Shown here: piece after piece, positions 48,301-58,400 of the stretch
Layout: each line of letters starts with the position of its first letter
Position numbering within the stretch: position 1 is the first letter of the stretch
Position numbers and translations under genes: made by a program
Notes under the pieces: model-generated
Told to the model about the DNA's origin: nothing
What the model saw: only the letters and a program-made list of their open reading frames with translations
Databases searched by the model: none
Assembly (NCBI GenBank): GCA_947172415.1
Contig: OX359191.1
Location: forward strand, 2,170,001-2,234,000
Reading direction: 5' to 3'
Length of the DNA stretch: 64,000 bases
From: Chondrosia reniformis
Lineage: Eukaryota > Porifera > Demospongiae > Chondrillida > Chondrillidae

Positions 48301-51193
48301 TGTCTGTGGTTCATTGATGATTTTTTTGCCATTTCTTGGATGACTGGGAGGTCATCTCCCGGTCATCACTGGTTGCCACGGAATAGGACTTGGGTCCCCC
48401 AGCCAAGTAGACCATTGTCACTTGGTTGGTTGGCATAATATCCAGTGGTGTTTATTATTTGAAATGATAACCCAGCACAGGCTTACGTGCAATAAACTCC
48501 CCTTTTCACAGTATATATTGTACATTTTTGAACACCATGAAAAATCTAATACAGCATTTTCCATCATGCTATGCTCGCTCTGTAAGATATCCTATAGGGA
48601 ACTAAACCCTGTAGAGAGCTTTGGATGAAGATACAGTAGTCTTTTCTTTACTTTTCTTTCTTCTTCTGCTCCACTGGGCCAGACAGCTGTTTCTGGGAAT
48701 TTCACCCTTCATCAGTGATCCTGGGAATCTTGTCTTTTTTGATCTTGATCTTTTGTGATAACTTCTATATTTTGTAGGATCACCTAGGTGGAACCTTGAG
48801 AGATTTCTTGTCAACAATAATGCACATTGAGCCCATTTACAAGGTATCTGAGTCACTAACTTCGTATAAGCTGTGATTTATTCGGTAGATGTTTAATGTT
48901 AAATCATAGAATAAGGATTTCTTTTAACTGCGTTGAACTTATTTTTTAGATGGTACGTCTTTCGACTCTTTGAACATATAAAAATGCAGTTTGGCTTTAG
49001 AAATCTTTTGGTCGAATGTTTCAACCCTGGGCATCTTCATCAGCGACTGATGGATAGTATTTTTAATGGTCCTTTTATAGACTCCTTTTCCCACCTTTTT
49101 CAGTTCCTGTTACCTGATTCATATTTCAACCAAAAGATTTATTAAGTCAAACTGTGTTTATAGACACTCAAAGAGTCAAAAGATGTACCATCTAAAAGAC
49201 TCAATATAACTTCTCATGTAGAGCAATGCAGTTATTGTACATGTTAAATTAATACAGTGAACTACCTTTATTTTCTATACCACAAAGCATAGTTTACTGT
49301 CCTCCAATTAAGCAAGGTATGCCTACTTTGGAGAGAATTTCTTTTAGTATGCTTCTTTATAATTAACAATACAGGAATAGTACATTACCTCTATTTTGAA
49401 CACTGCTAGACATGAGTAACTGTCCTGCTGTACAGCAAAGTGTACTTTCTTTAGGAAGAGGTTAATTTGTTCATACCCTGAATGCTTAGTGTATTTACCC
49501 AGAAATTTATATAACCATTTAAATTACCAATGCAGTCATTCACTGTCTATTGTCGTTTGTATAGTGCTCTGACCCAACTGCCACTTCAGAGGGAATACGT
49601 ACAATTGAAATTTCACTGGGAGCTCACAGATATGGCTACCAACTGGCTCTTGCTGAGCGATCTTCTAAGGTTTGCGTGTGTGACTGAGTTAGGTTGTGTA
49701 ATTAATTCAGAATACAATGACCTCTTGTTAGGTAATTCACTCCTGCAGTTATTATATAAACATGTATTCTGACATTCGTATTATATAGGTTGTGTCAATC
49801 AACTTCAACCCAGGGTTCCTTAATAGTAAAATCCCAGTGAAGGTTGAATCTTTTGATTCTGATGTACATGCTGTTCAGCTTAATTGTCACTTTTTTGCTG
49901 GTATTGATACACATGTGGCCATGGTGAGCCTCAATTAGCATTATTACAGCTAGCAGGTATATGTAATAGTAGTTCAGTCATGTAAACAGTACATGTTGTG
50001 AAATCATGGATTATCTTTACAACTATATATATTGAGCTTTTCACTTTTCCAGTGGCTTAACAGTGAATATTTGTTGTGCTATAGTTAAAAGAAGCTCTCA
50101 AAAACATTGGTAATTACCAGGAAAAAGGTATAGAGTGTCTATTTTTAGTGCAAACAGAGTGTGATGCATAAACAGCAATTTACTCTAGGTTACTCATAGG
50201 ATACAGAATTTTGTACAGTGTGACTTCCCTACACTGAACCCTCAGTAAACCAGAATTCCCTTTAATTAGTAAAGTCCCGATTTGCACCATTTACAAACAG
50301 TACAAAAATTACCTTAGCAAATCGGAACCTCTGAATTCAAAATCGAATGGTAGTTCTAGTCCCAAAAGGTGTTAACATCCGTAGAAAGCTTAAACCAAAC
50401 GAGATGTGAATATTGTCTGCAGCTGAATAAATTCCAAAACAAAGAAGAATCAAATTATTCTTAGATGACAAAGTGGAGTTAATTAATTGATCAGAGTCTC
50501 TACCTAAACTAAATTTAAAGGCTTTAAGTGACGAATTTAGCATCGAATAGTCTACTGTCTCAGACATTTTGAAGTGCAAAAAAATATAAAGATGACTACG
50601 AAAGAAATGGTGAACATTTTTTTAATCCATGTTTGAGATTTAGATCTAGAGTTGTTAACTGTGGGTTCCATTGCAAAGCAGAGTACTCTAAACTCCTTTT
50701 TGTAGCTTTGTAATCTTACATCAAATTATTCTATACATGTATTACTTTTATGTATATTCAGTCAAATACAGTCATAGTATATGAAACCTCACTAATATGA
50801 ACACCCCTCTAATTGAACCTTTGTGTTGGTCCAAAGGGTTTTCGGTTTAGAGGGGTTTCACTGTATATAATTATAGTACATTTATAGGCAGTATTCCACT
50901 ACTGTTAAAATCATAAAATCATTATGTTTAATGTGTTAGATATAGAGGACTGGATATTGAATAATCAAAGACCACCTGAGCAACAGGGTACAAGGCTACA
51001 TGAGTGTACTTATGTGGTAATTGGACCTATACATAAAGAATTTCAGAATGGTGCTCGTTCTGTTGAGCAGCTCCTGCAGATTTTCACGGATGAAGGTTAT
51101 TTATCTAATACTGAAACAAGCTTACTGACTGTAACACCAGTAAAAATAGATGGACAGTCTGTTGAAGAATTTGAGGAGTTCAAACCCAAGTGA
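45357..51193 (+). CDS. Innexin/pannexin-like four-TM channel with novel tail, copy 2
   Basis: Seven exons keep phase to 598 codons with stop: 45357-46449, 47302-47399, 48778-48843, 49565-49669, 49789-49923, 50085-50127, 50940-51193. The four-TM region is almost identical to copy 1, with the same Cys loops and PHYLWEAFF motif. Exon 2 encodes VGQINRPSVNPCAQIGKATT and then fuses to the sequence ending EKK, so the 14-residue repeats are absent. The exon equivalent to copy 1 exon 5 (LEEADREKEEW) is deleted; because it was a 90-base phase-0 exon, the frame survives. The C-terminal region keeps INFNPGF, HVAM for HVAE, and EEFEEFKPK. It transcribes away from copy 1. Substitutions in the tail are much denser than in the TM domain, so the two tails diverge faster. 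Confidence 0.72.
47641..47958 (-). CDS. Intronic antisense ORF, unrecognised
   Basis: An open frame of 105 codons within the first part of intron 2 of copy 2, on the opposite strand, reads like real protein (YDTCKLTQLWLNKN, VEVDNQPITFDKIIHMETA). I recognise no family, and no splice or start context supports it. It may be part of an inserted element or an exon of an antisense gene. Confidence 0.25.
   Translation of the reverse strand: MLLTDCISLIELPHASEIYSIDRVGMERNAGESTFAPDKCFNSSVTYDTCKLTQLWLNKNNIQYLPRIVEVDNQPITFDKIIHMETAAWIVCIDKLPAYFKPLII
48890..49205. repeat. Penelope-type terminal-repeat foldback with hammerhead-like motif
   Basis: The tip 'aataaggatttcttttaactgcgttgaacttattt' is followed by 'tagatggtacgtctttcgactcttt', which pairs with 'aaagagtcaaaagatgtaccatcta' near 49165-49192. 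It lies in the intron between copy 2 exons 3 and 4, where the left arm has exon 5, and is missing from the left arm. Confidence 0.7.
49011..49047 (-). ncRNA. Hammerhead-ribozyme-like motif
   Basis: The minus strand reads GTCG, CTGATGA, extra A, a weakened helix II ending GGGTT, GAAA, CATT, CGAC. Helix I is a perfect GTCG-CGAC pairing. Helix II is degraded (GATGC against GGGTT), and helix III ACAT has a C-A mismatch, so activity is doubtful. Confidence 0.55.
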
Positions 51194-52175
51194 GCATATC
51201 ATATGATTGTAAGCACTTGCAGCAAGGGGCTGTTAATGCAGTGAAATCTCTTGGATCTAACAGCAGAGAAGCCATTTTTATGTATAAATAGTAGCAATGA
51301 AACAAGCATCATTTTTGAAAGTTTTTTCTCTGTCCATTATCATTTTAAAAGTGATACTTTTAATATGGTTACATCTAACAATTCAGGGTAATAAATGGCA
51401 TCTGAAAAGGTTTGGCCAAGATGAAAAAAGATTGTTTATATATTATATTCTTTGCTGATATCTCAAAGTTAATCAGTGTGTGTATATACCTCTGCTATGA
51501 AAGGTGTCCTTAAAATGATAGATGAAAGATGACAGTGCAAAATACTTTCTTACTCTAGGAGTGCGTTGTTAGCTTGCCGAAGCTGAAATATGTTACAAGT
51601 AATTTATCTGGTCCTTTGAAATTAGATAGCTAGGGACAAAATCATCCCAGAACACAGTCAATCTACTTACCACTTTTGGCCTGTCACTCTTTTAGGTGCT
51701 CTAATGGCTATACCAACTTCTTATATTGCTAAATACTGAATTGGTTGTAGTATCTTCCGCTGTGCATGGACAGTCACTCTTTGCCTTGCAATCTTCTTCA
51801 TACCTATCATCTAATATGCCATTTTCCTACGTGCCACATGTAATACGTATGTGTGATAGGTATGAAGAAAAATAGTAATGCCTATATATATATATAGGCA
51901 TTTTAATTACTCCAGAATGGATGGAGTCTAGTCTTTGCATTGTAAAAAAGGTGATGGCCATAACCCACCATAGTGGTGCCAGTTTCCCACCACTGCTACC
52001 GCTGTTTACCCTCTTTGTTTGTTTTTGGTTGTTAAACCTAACGTTCTAGGTTTTTAAAATTAATATTGACCATCCCACTTCTGAGACCATGTGATATTTT
52101 TACAAAGTCCTACAAGTATACTATAACATGTCACATTGACCCTTACAGTATTTCATTTTTTACTTCAATTTATAG

Positions 52176-52389
52176 TGAAAATCATTGGAAAGTTGGGAAG
52201 AAGACATTTGTATATGGTAAACGTCTAGAGTCAAATAAAGGTACTCGATATGAAAAAATGAAGAGGATTAATTATTATTTTGAAGAGACTGGGAATAGGG
52301 ACAACACAGACAACCAAACAATAAGAGTAAAGTGTGGTCATTTGTTTTGCAGACTTCTTATCAAACTTTACACTTATGAGCCTAATTAG
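52176..52389 (+). CDS. Terminal-exon-like ORF, right-arm copy
   Basis: Counterpart of 31410-31614: same TTTATAG acceptor, same phase 2 entry, reading ENHWKVGKKTFVYGKRLESN and ending CGHLFCRLLIKLYTYEPN before TAG, 71 codons. Conservation of frame in both arms (substitutions and a three-base insertion giving an extra Tyr) hints at coding function. Product unrecognised. Confidence 0.35.
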
Positions 52390-52399
52390 GTTTGTGTAT

Positions 52400-53550
52400 G
52401 TTTTCCAAAAATCAATTAGTAAGTTAAAGGTTGTCATAAAATAGGTTACTATAGAGCAATGTCCATGCAGTATCTGTAAGAGGAAGCAGCAGGCCCCATG
52501 GTCCCCAACACTGCTGCTGCATTGCCATGCTGTAGAGCCACAGAAACCTACTGGATCAGGAAGATCCAACACTGGGCCTCCTGTGTGATTGCATGGATCC
52601 GTCTGCCGATCTCTGCAAACAGGGACAGGGCTTGTGTTTATTTATAGAATTGAAATTGTCATATGTGCACCTAGTTTAAAGGGTGGTAAAACGTGTGCTA
52701 TAAGAGAGAAGTGTGTCTTTTATTAATTTCAGTCATAGAGTAGGGCATGACCAACTAGTCTATATATAGGATAATACAGTACTGACCTAGGTATAAGGTG
52801 TTACTTTGGGACATTAATTTAAATTGCCAACTTACACAATTTACCTCTTATACAATATACTTTATGTCCTTGTTAATTTTCCCTCCTACCCAACACTTTA
52901 ATTTGTGCTTAAACCTGGCCCAAGCCTTCCCCAAATTAGTATTAAAAGGGCCTTTGTTTACCCTAACTGGAAGTTCAATATATTTATCACCTGTCCATAG
53001 GGTAATTTGGTACAGCTGCATTACAACTGATTCCTAGAATGGAACAAAAGCAGTTTTTTGTCAAGCTTTATAAGCTTATGCCACATGCATTTACTTTTAT
53101 GGCATAATTTATGTCACCAATATGACTCTCTAAGTAAAATGCATGACAAGGACTGCTGGAGATACTTCTCCCAGATTTAACTGAACTAATGTATGTATGT
53201 AAGTAAAATGCTGACTTGCAGAAAATTTAGAAATTATGTAACTGGTATTTACACTACAATTGTCTAAAGAAGAGTACAATTAATCTGTATCTTTGCACAC
53301 ACATGTACATGGCTGAATGACACTTCATGATCAAATGCATTTTTCTAGTGACAAAAGATGACTTGTTGTGAAGTAACCTGTATATACAGTGATTAATTCA
53401 CTAAAATATATTTATATACAATGCCTAGTTTTATACATATGAAATAGCTGTACATACAATTGCTGATTCAGCATATTTCATGATTCTCATGTAAAGAAAC
53501 TAACATATAATTTTAAACTGCTAGAAATTGATGACAATTTAGTGCCTTAT
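52400..53550. other. Unassigned spacer
   Basis: No exon is supported. Two GC-richer stretches near 52470-52620 look inserted. The rest is AT-rich with no recognisable motif. Confidence 0.4.
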
Positions 53551-53611
53551 ATTTGGGATGGTACATCCTTCAACTTTCGAGCGTTTAAAAACGCAGTTGG
53601 TTTTCGTTTCT

Positions 53612-53652
53612 TCATCGAACGTTTCGACCCTGGGGGTCTTCTTCAGTGACTG
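53612..53652 (-). ncRNA. Hammerhead-like motif in element terminal repeat (sense side)
   Basis: The minus strand reads GTCA, CTGAAGA, extra A, GACCC-CCA-GGGTC, GAAA, CGTT, CGAT. Core boxes and a perfect five-pair helix II are intact; the ACGT for a dimeric helix III is self-complementary. Helix I is weakened by an A-C mismatch at its first pair. It lies on the same strand as the endonuclease frame, downstream of it. Confidence 0.65.
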
Positions 53653-53775
53653 ATGGATTAGTGGAAAAATTGCCTCTATTTATAGAGGATTTTCCCCGCC
53701 ATTTCCACTTCCTGTCATGTGACCCTCAGCAGGATGAGAAAAACAGGAAGTACAAATATTAAATCGTCTCCAGGC

Positions 53776-54336
53776 TTAATGTAACACAATACCTTGATCT
53801 AAATTTATCCTCACCTGACTTTTCTGGATCCTGATGGCTTCTTCAACCCTTCTCCTTTGCCAGTGGATTTCCCTGTCTGTAATCTTGGCCTTGTCCCAAG
53901 CAATTGAGTGGTCAGTCTTGAGGGAGTGAACAGATATACCATTGTTCACATCCCCCATTCTGACTGCTCACTTGTATTCCGCCAATCTCACTTTCAGGGT
54001 CCTTCCAGTTTCACCAATGTAGACTGCAGAACAATCAGAGCAAGGAATTAGGTAAACTACACCCTTGGTATCCATAGGTGGTTGTGGCTGTTTGGGGTTG
54101 GATAATACAGTTCTCAGTGATCTCTGTTTGGAGAAAATGGTCTGGATACCTATTTTCCTACAGCTTTTATCGATTATCTCACTGAGTCCCTTTATATATG
54201 GAATAAAGAGTTTGTGTTTACACTCATCCTCACTCCCCTTAGTCTGCCTTCTCTTGTTGAGCAGTCTATGAGCCTCCTGTTTAGGGTAGCCATTAGCTTG
54301 AAGTACTCCTTCCAGGTGCTCCTTTTCTTCTTTCAA
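53776..54336 (-). pseudogene. Penelope polyprotein C-terminal remnant (GIY-YIG endonuclease)
   Basis: One frame with a single TGA at about 53965 covers an RT-to-endonuclease linker (EEKEHLEGVLQANGYP, KLFIPYIKGLSE, CRKIGIQTIF) and the GIY-YIG domain. The latter has GVVYLIPCSDCSAVYIGETG, then past the stop SLKTDHSIAWDKAKITDRE and HWQRRRVEEAIRI. The GVVY/YIGETGR motif and downstream Glu needed for nuclease activity are visible, but the nonsense codon splits the domain. The RT domain is absent upstream, where the terminal repeat begins at once. Confidence 0.8.
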
Positions 54337-54384
54337 GCTACTTCCTCTATTAATCCTCTATAAATAGAGGCCAATCTTCCATCA

Positions 54385-54421
54385 GTCACTGAAGAAGACC
54401 CCCAGGGTTGAAACATTTGAC
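54385..54421 (+). ncRNA. Hammerhead-like motif in element terminal repeat (antisense side)
   Basis: The plus strand reads GTCA, CTGAAGA, extra A, GACCC-CCA-GGGTT, GAAA, CATT, TGAC. Helix I GTCA-TGAC is perfect, helix II has one G-U pair, and both core boxes are intact. The C-A mismatch in the ACAT helix III would weaken a dimer. It is one of the best preserved in the window. Confidence 0.65.
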
Positions 54422-54539
54422 AAAAAAAAGAAAACCAACTGCATTTTTAAACGCTCAAAAGTCGAAGGATGTACCATCCCAAAGATAAGTTCGAATTTGA
54501 CGCAGTTATAAGGAATCCTTATTCTATTAATTTAGTGCC

Positions 54540-55400
54540 TGTTTATATATGTCCATATATGTTCATATGATGGTGCAAGTTCAGTTTAAAGAAATGAAGA
54601 GTACAAATGTGGGTGAAATGTTGCAATTAAAAATTTCACTTGTGATCTTGGTGTGGTGATTATTGGTGGTAGGTATATATAGTGTTAATACAAATAATCA
54701 CATTGATATGACGCTGTGCTCATGGCACATACGTAATTTGGGTCTCAATGTTTATGTTATAATTGGTATAACATGCTGCTAATCGCTATTGTATTTTAAG
54801 GGGTCAAGTCAAATCACACTACCGATGTTGCCACCAGGTTAACGTTGAGAGGTCTGCTATATAATACTGATACATATCTACCTACGTATTATATATTATG
54901 AAGTAGGAAAAAACATTATTTTTTATCCTCATCTGAAGCTCTTACTAGGTGCATTCCGCTATAAGTCTACTTTAAAGTAGATGCAAACAGTAGCCCCACG
55001 AGTTTTTTAACTCAAATTACTTGACAATGTTAAACTCAAAAATTAAATTACTTAATTGTTCAACATGCCGCTGTGTTCAAATTGCTTGGCTCCTGAAATT
55101 AATCAAAGTTTGCACACTGAAGAAAAAGACCAAATTTCTAATAAATCAAGTTTAAAAGATTATAATGCAGGAGAAAGTTCCATAAATTACACACATGCAC
55201 ACACAAACACACACACACACAGTTACACACAGTTACACACATATACACTCGCACATACACATACACATACACACACTTGTACATAATTGTTTGACATAGT
55301 AACAGTTTCAGATGAGATCTACGTATATAGATCCTTCAGATAGCAGTTTTAACTTCAGTTACTTCAGTTTCAGGTGACTTTTGCTCATCTCCATTTCCCT
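54540..55400. other. Unassigned spacer with (AC)n
   Basis: No exon is supported. A CA-rich microsatellite occupies about 55186-55280. The 3' flank of the adhesion GPCR gene begins at its right edge. Confidence 0.5.
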
Positions 55401-55407
55401 TCATTTC

Positions 55408-58400
55408 CTATTCCTCCCCTGTTATGCTGGCATAATCATTTTCCCTGAGTGATTCAGCTTCACCTAATAAGCTGAGAGGCCTGGTTATATTGTCATACAA
55501 GTTTGACTTTCCATGTCCCACTGCTCCTGTTAAATGCATTTTCAGTAAATAATAACTTTAACAATATCCATGCATAAATATCAAACATCTATATAGCTAT
55601 AAAACTAAAATAAGCTCTCTACATAGCTATATATAGTAATATATCCTCACTTAACATTACCTGGTTTGATATCACTGGAGAAAGCTGTGGACATTTTCTA
55701 ATGAAAAATAATATGATGATACACGTGAATTGTATATATATATATATTATATAGGACTGTATATATATACATGCAATAGTGCAGTGCATAGATGTATCAT
55801 TATACATTATACCTTTGCTTTATTACAGCAGAGCAAGTAGGCCTTCAGTTTGTTCCAAACTTTATCATGTCTTACCACATACAGCACAAATATGAAAAAT
55901 CCCTATAATATATGTACAGTAGATACTATTACTAAAGCAAATTACAGATCTAAACGTGTGTACTAGCTGTAGACAGCTAAACTTTAATTATAGGTATTTA
56001 ATGTCCAGAAGATAATAGTAAAACATGTCCATATATAATAATAAAACAATAACTGTATCACATGTACTTGTATAAGGCATTGTGAAACTAACTTACCTGA
56101 AGAGAAGTGGATACAATGGACAATATCACGAAAAGCTTAGCTCCTGGTGTTACAGCAAACAGTCCAATTACCCAGGTGAAGCAAAATAATGGTAACATTA
56201 TGGATAAGGTCTTTAATAATTGTCTAAATAAAGTAGGGAAGTATACGTACCTCAATAATAGTGATTGCTTTTTGTGATCATGATGATACATATATAATTT
56301 AAAGATTAAGTACAATTCTTCTTGTGGACGATTCACGAACACCACAATCATAAAAGAAATTATAATTGCAACGTTTCACCCACATGGGCTTCTTCAGGTA
56401 ACAAACTATATACTCAAAAATAATTGGCACTTAAATAGGTGTTGGTTCTGGAATTGGAATTGCGTTGCTGAGGTTCATTAATTTTATAAATCTCTAGAAT
56501 ATCACCTCTATGAATATAAGCTAGATATCTATCTATCTTAATATTTTAGGAATCCTTACTTTCCTGTCTCTATGGAATTACTTTTGGTTTCTCCAGGCAC
56601 TGATTTAGACTTAAAAAGAGATGCCAAACTCAATATGAGAAGGATGGCACTGATCTGAATAATATATAATATTTTCAAGTTAAAATTGCAGTCTACATCT
56701 CTTAAATAAAAGCTAGGATTATATTAGATATCAATAATGATTGTGAACAGGTAAACTACTTAAAATTAATTTGTAACATGTCAGGTTATACTAATTCTAT
56801 ATAAAATACAGAATTTGAGAAACATTTAGACTTACAATGACTATAATAATCATGGGAGCAAGAAAAGCCCAAATCAATCCAAGATATGGGGGTAACCAGC
56901 AACTACATAAAAATTTTCATATCAAAATATCAAGGGTACGTATATACAGTGCATGTTACAATATACTGTAAATCCCTTATTATTAGCTTACTTTTAAATT
57001 TAGCTATATTAGCGATTTGACATTTACCCAGTTCACTAAATATAGTTTTACTACTAAATAGAGTACTACTGTAATTATTTATTACTGTAATTAACTAACA
57101 AAACTTCCATGCATTTTGTAAGTCGCTAATATTAAATTCCGCTATGTAGGTGTAATATTCCAGTTTCGCTAACTTTTGGCTCCGCTTAAATAAAGGGATT
57201 TACAGTATATATATAAACTGTAGTCTAATAACAACTTACACTAATGTATTTTCATAAAGTGGACTCTCCTTATTCCAGTCAACTCTTCTAAAATAAAACT
57301 CATGTCTGTAGAGAGCAGTTATAATCACAATAGAAAGCGGCAGTCCTACAGAGTAGTAGCATTGATTATAATGTTAGAAGGTCAAAATATTCTTAGTCAG
57401 TATAATATTAAATATTTAAAATTCTTTCTTAATTATGAGGTACATATGCAAATATATTGCTTCAATATTCATTATATATATTATATAGTTTGTATAGAAG
57501 TCAGGTTTAAATAGGGGATGGCCAATATGATCTCATTTAGAAACTCTAGCTATAAGGGTAAAAACTCTTATTACTAATTGAAATATGGATGATGTGCCTT
57601 GAATAAAGGCTGGATGTAAATACTATTAGGCAATATGCTATACTGTAAAGGTAAGATCTAATTAAGAGAAAATATACACAGCTAGTAGAACTCTATAATG
57701 CGGACACCCTTAGGAACCAAAAAAGTTTCCTTCACACAGTTTCATGTAGCGTCCAGTATGGCAAGCAAAAGCAAGGAGCGACAGATCAGCAGATGTCCTC
57801 ACATCTAACAACAACAACAGAAAGAAGTATGACCAAGTCTTGGGCAAGATGGACGAGATCTTCAAAGTTTAAAAGAAAGACCTGGAGCAGAATCTATTAG
57901 GCAGACCAGCTATTGAGGAACTCAACCTCTTGACTAAGGTCGCTGAAGTCAGGCAAAAACCTGATGATCTGGGTGACATCACCAACCAGTTTCCTGCCCC
58001 TATTGTCAGGCCTCGGGATCCTCAATGGAGAGTTCCATATCCGTCTCAAGCCAGATGCCACACCCTTCTCCCTAGGACAGCACTACCTACTCCTGGTGGA
58101 TTACTTCTCACGATATCCAGAAGTCATCAGGGAACACTCAACCACTTCTGCATCTGTCATCTCTGCAATGAAGTCTGTATTTCCAGGCATGGCATCCCGA
58201 GTACCATATTGAGCAACAATGGTCCTCAGTACTACTCTACAGAGATGAATCATCCTATGGATTCAAACAAATCACAAGTAGCCCCCGTTATCCGCAGAGC
58301 AATGGTCAAGCAGAACGCACAGTCAAAACTGTGAAGGGCTTGCTCCAAGATTCCCCAGACATATTCCTGTCTCTCTTGAGCTACCATGCTACTCCCTTGC

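Larger units (their letters stand above)
44560..52380. repeat. Right arm of large imperfect inverted duplication
   Basis: This mirrors 31440-40400. The upstream flank of the channel gene (44560-45356) pairs with 39755-40400, and the far end (51995-52380) with 31440-31940. The arm lacks the 14-residue repeat and a segment of about 320 bases holding exon 5. Confidence 0.85.
53555..54530 (-). mobile_element. Deleted Penelope-like element with inverted terminal repeats
   Basis: Terminal inverted repeats of about 140 bases face each other. The left begins 'gggatggtacatccttcaact'; the right ends 'gtcgaaggatgtaccatccc' and carries the extra tail 'gataag...gacgcagttataaggaatccttattctatt'. Inner ends share CCTCTATAAATAGAGG. 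Between them the minus strand encodes only the linker and GIY-YIG endonuclease end of a Penelope polyprotein; the reverse transcriptase is gone. Each terminal repeat holds a hammerhead-like motif. Penelope-like elements are known for flanking repeats in either orientation and for hammerheads, which fits well. Confidence 0.8.
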
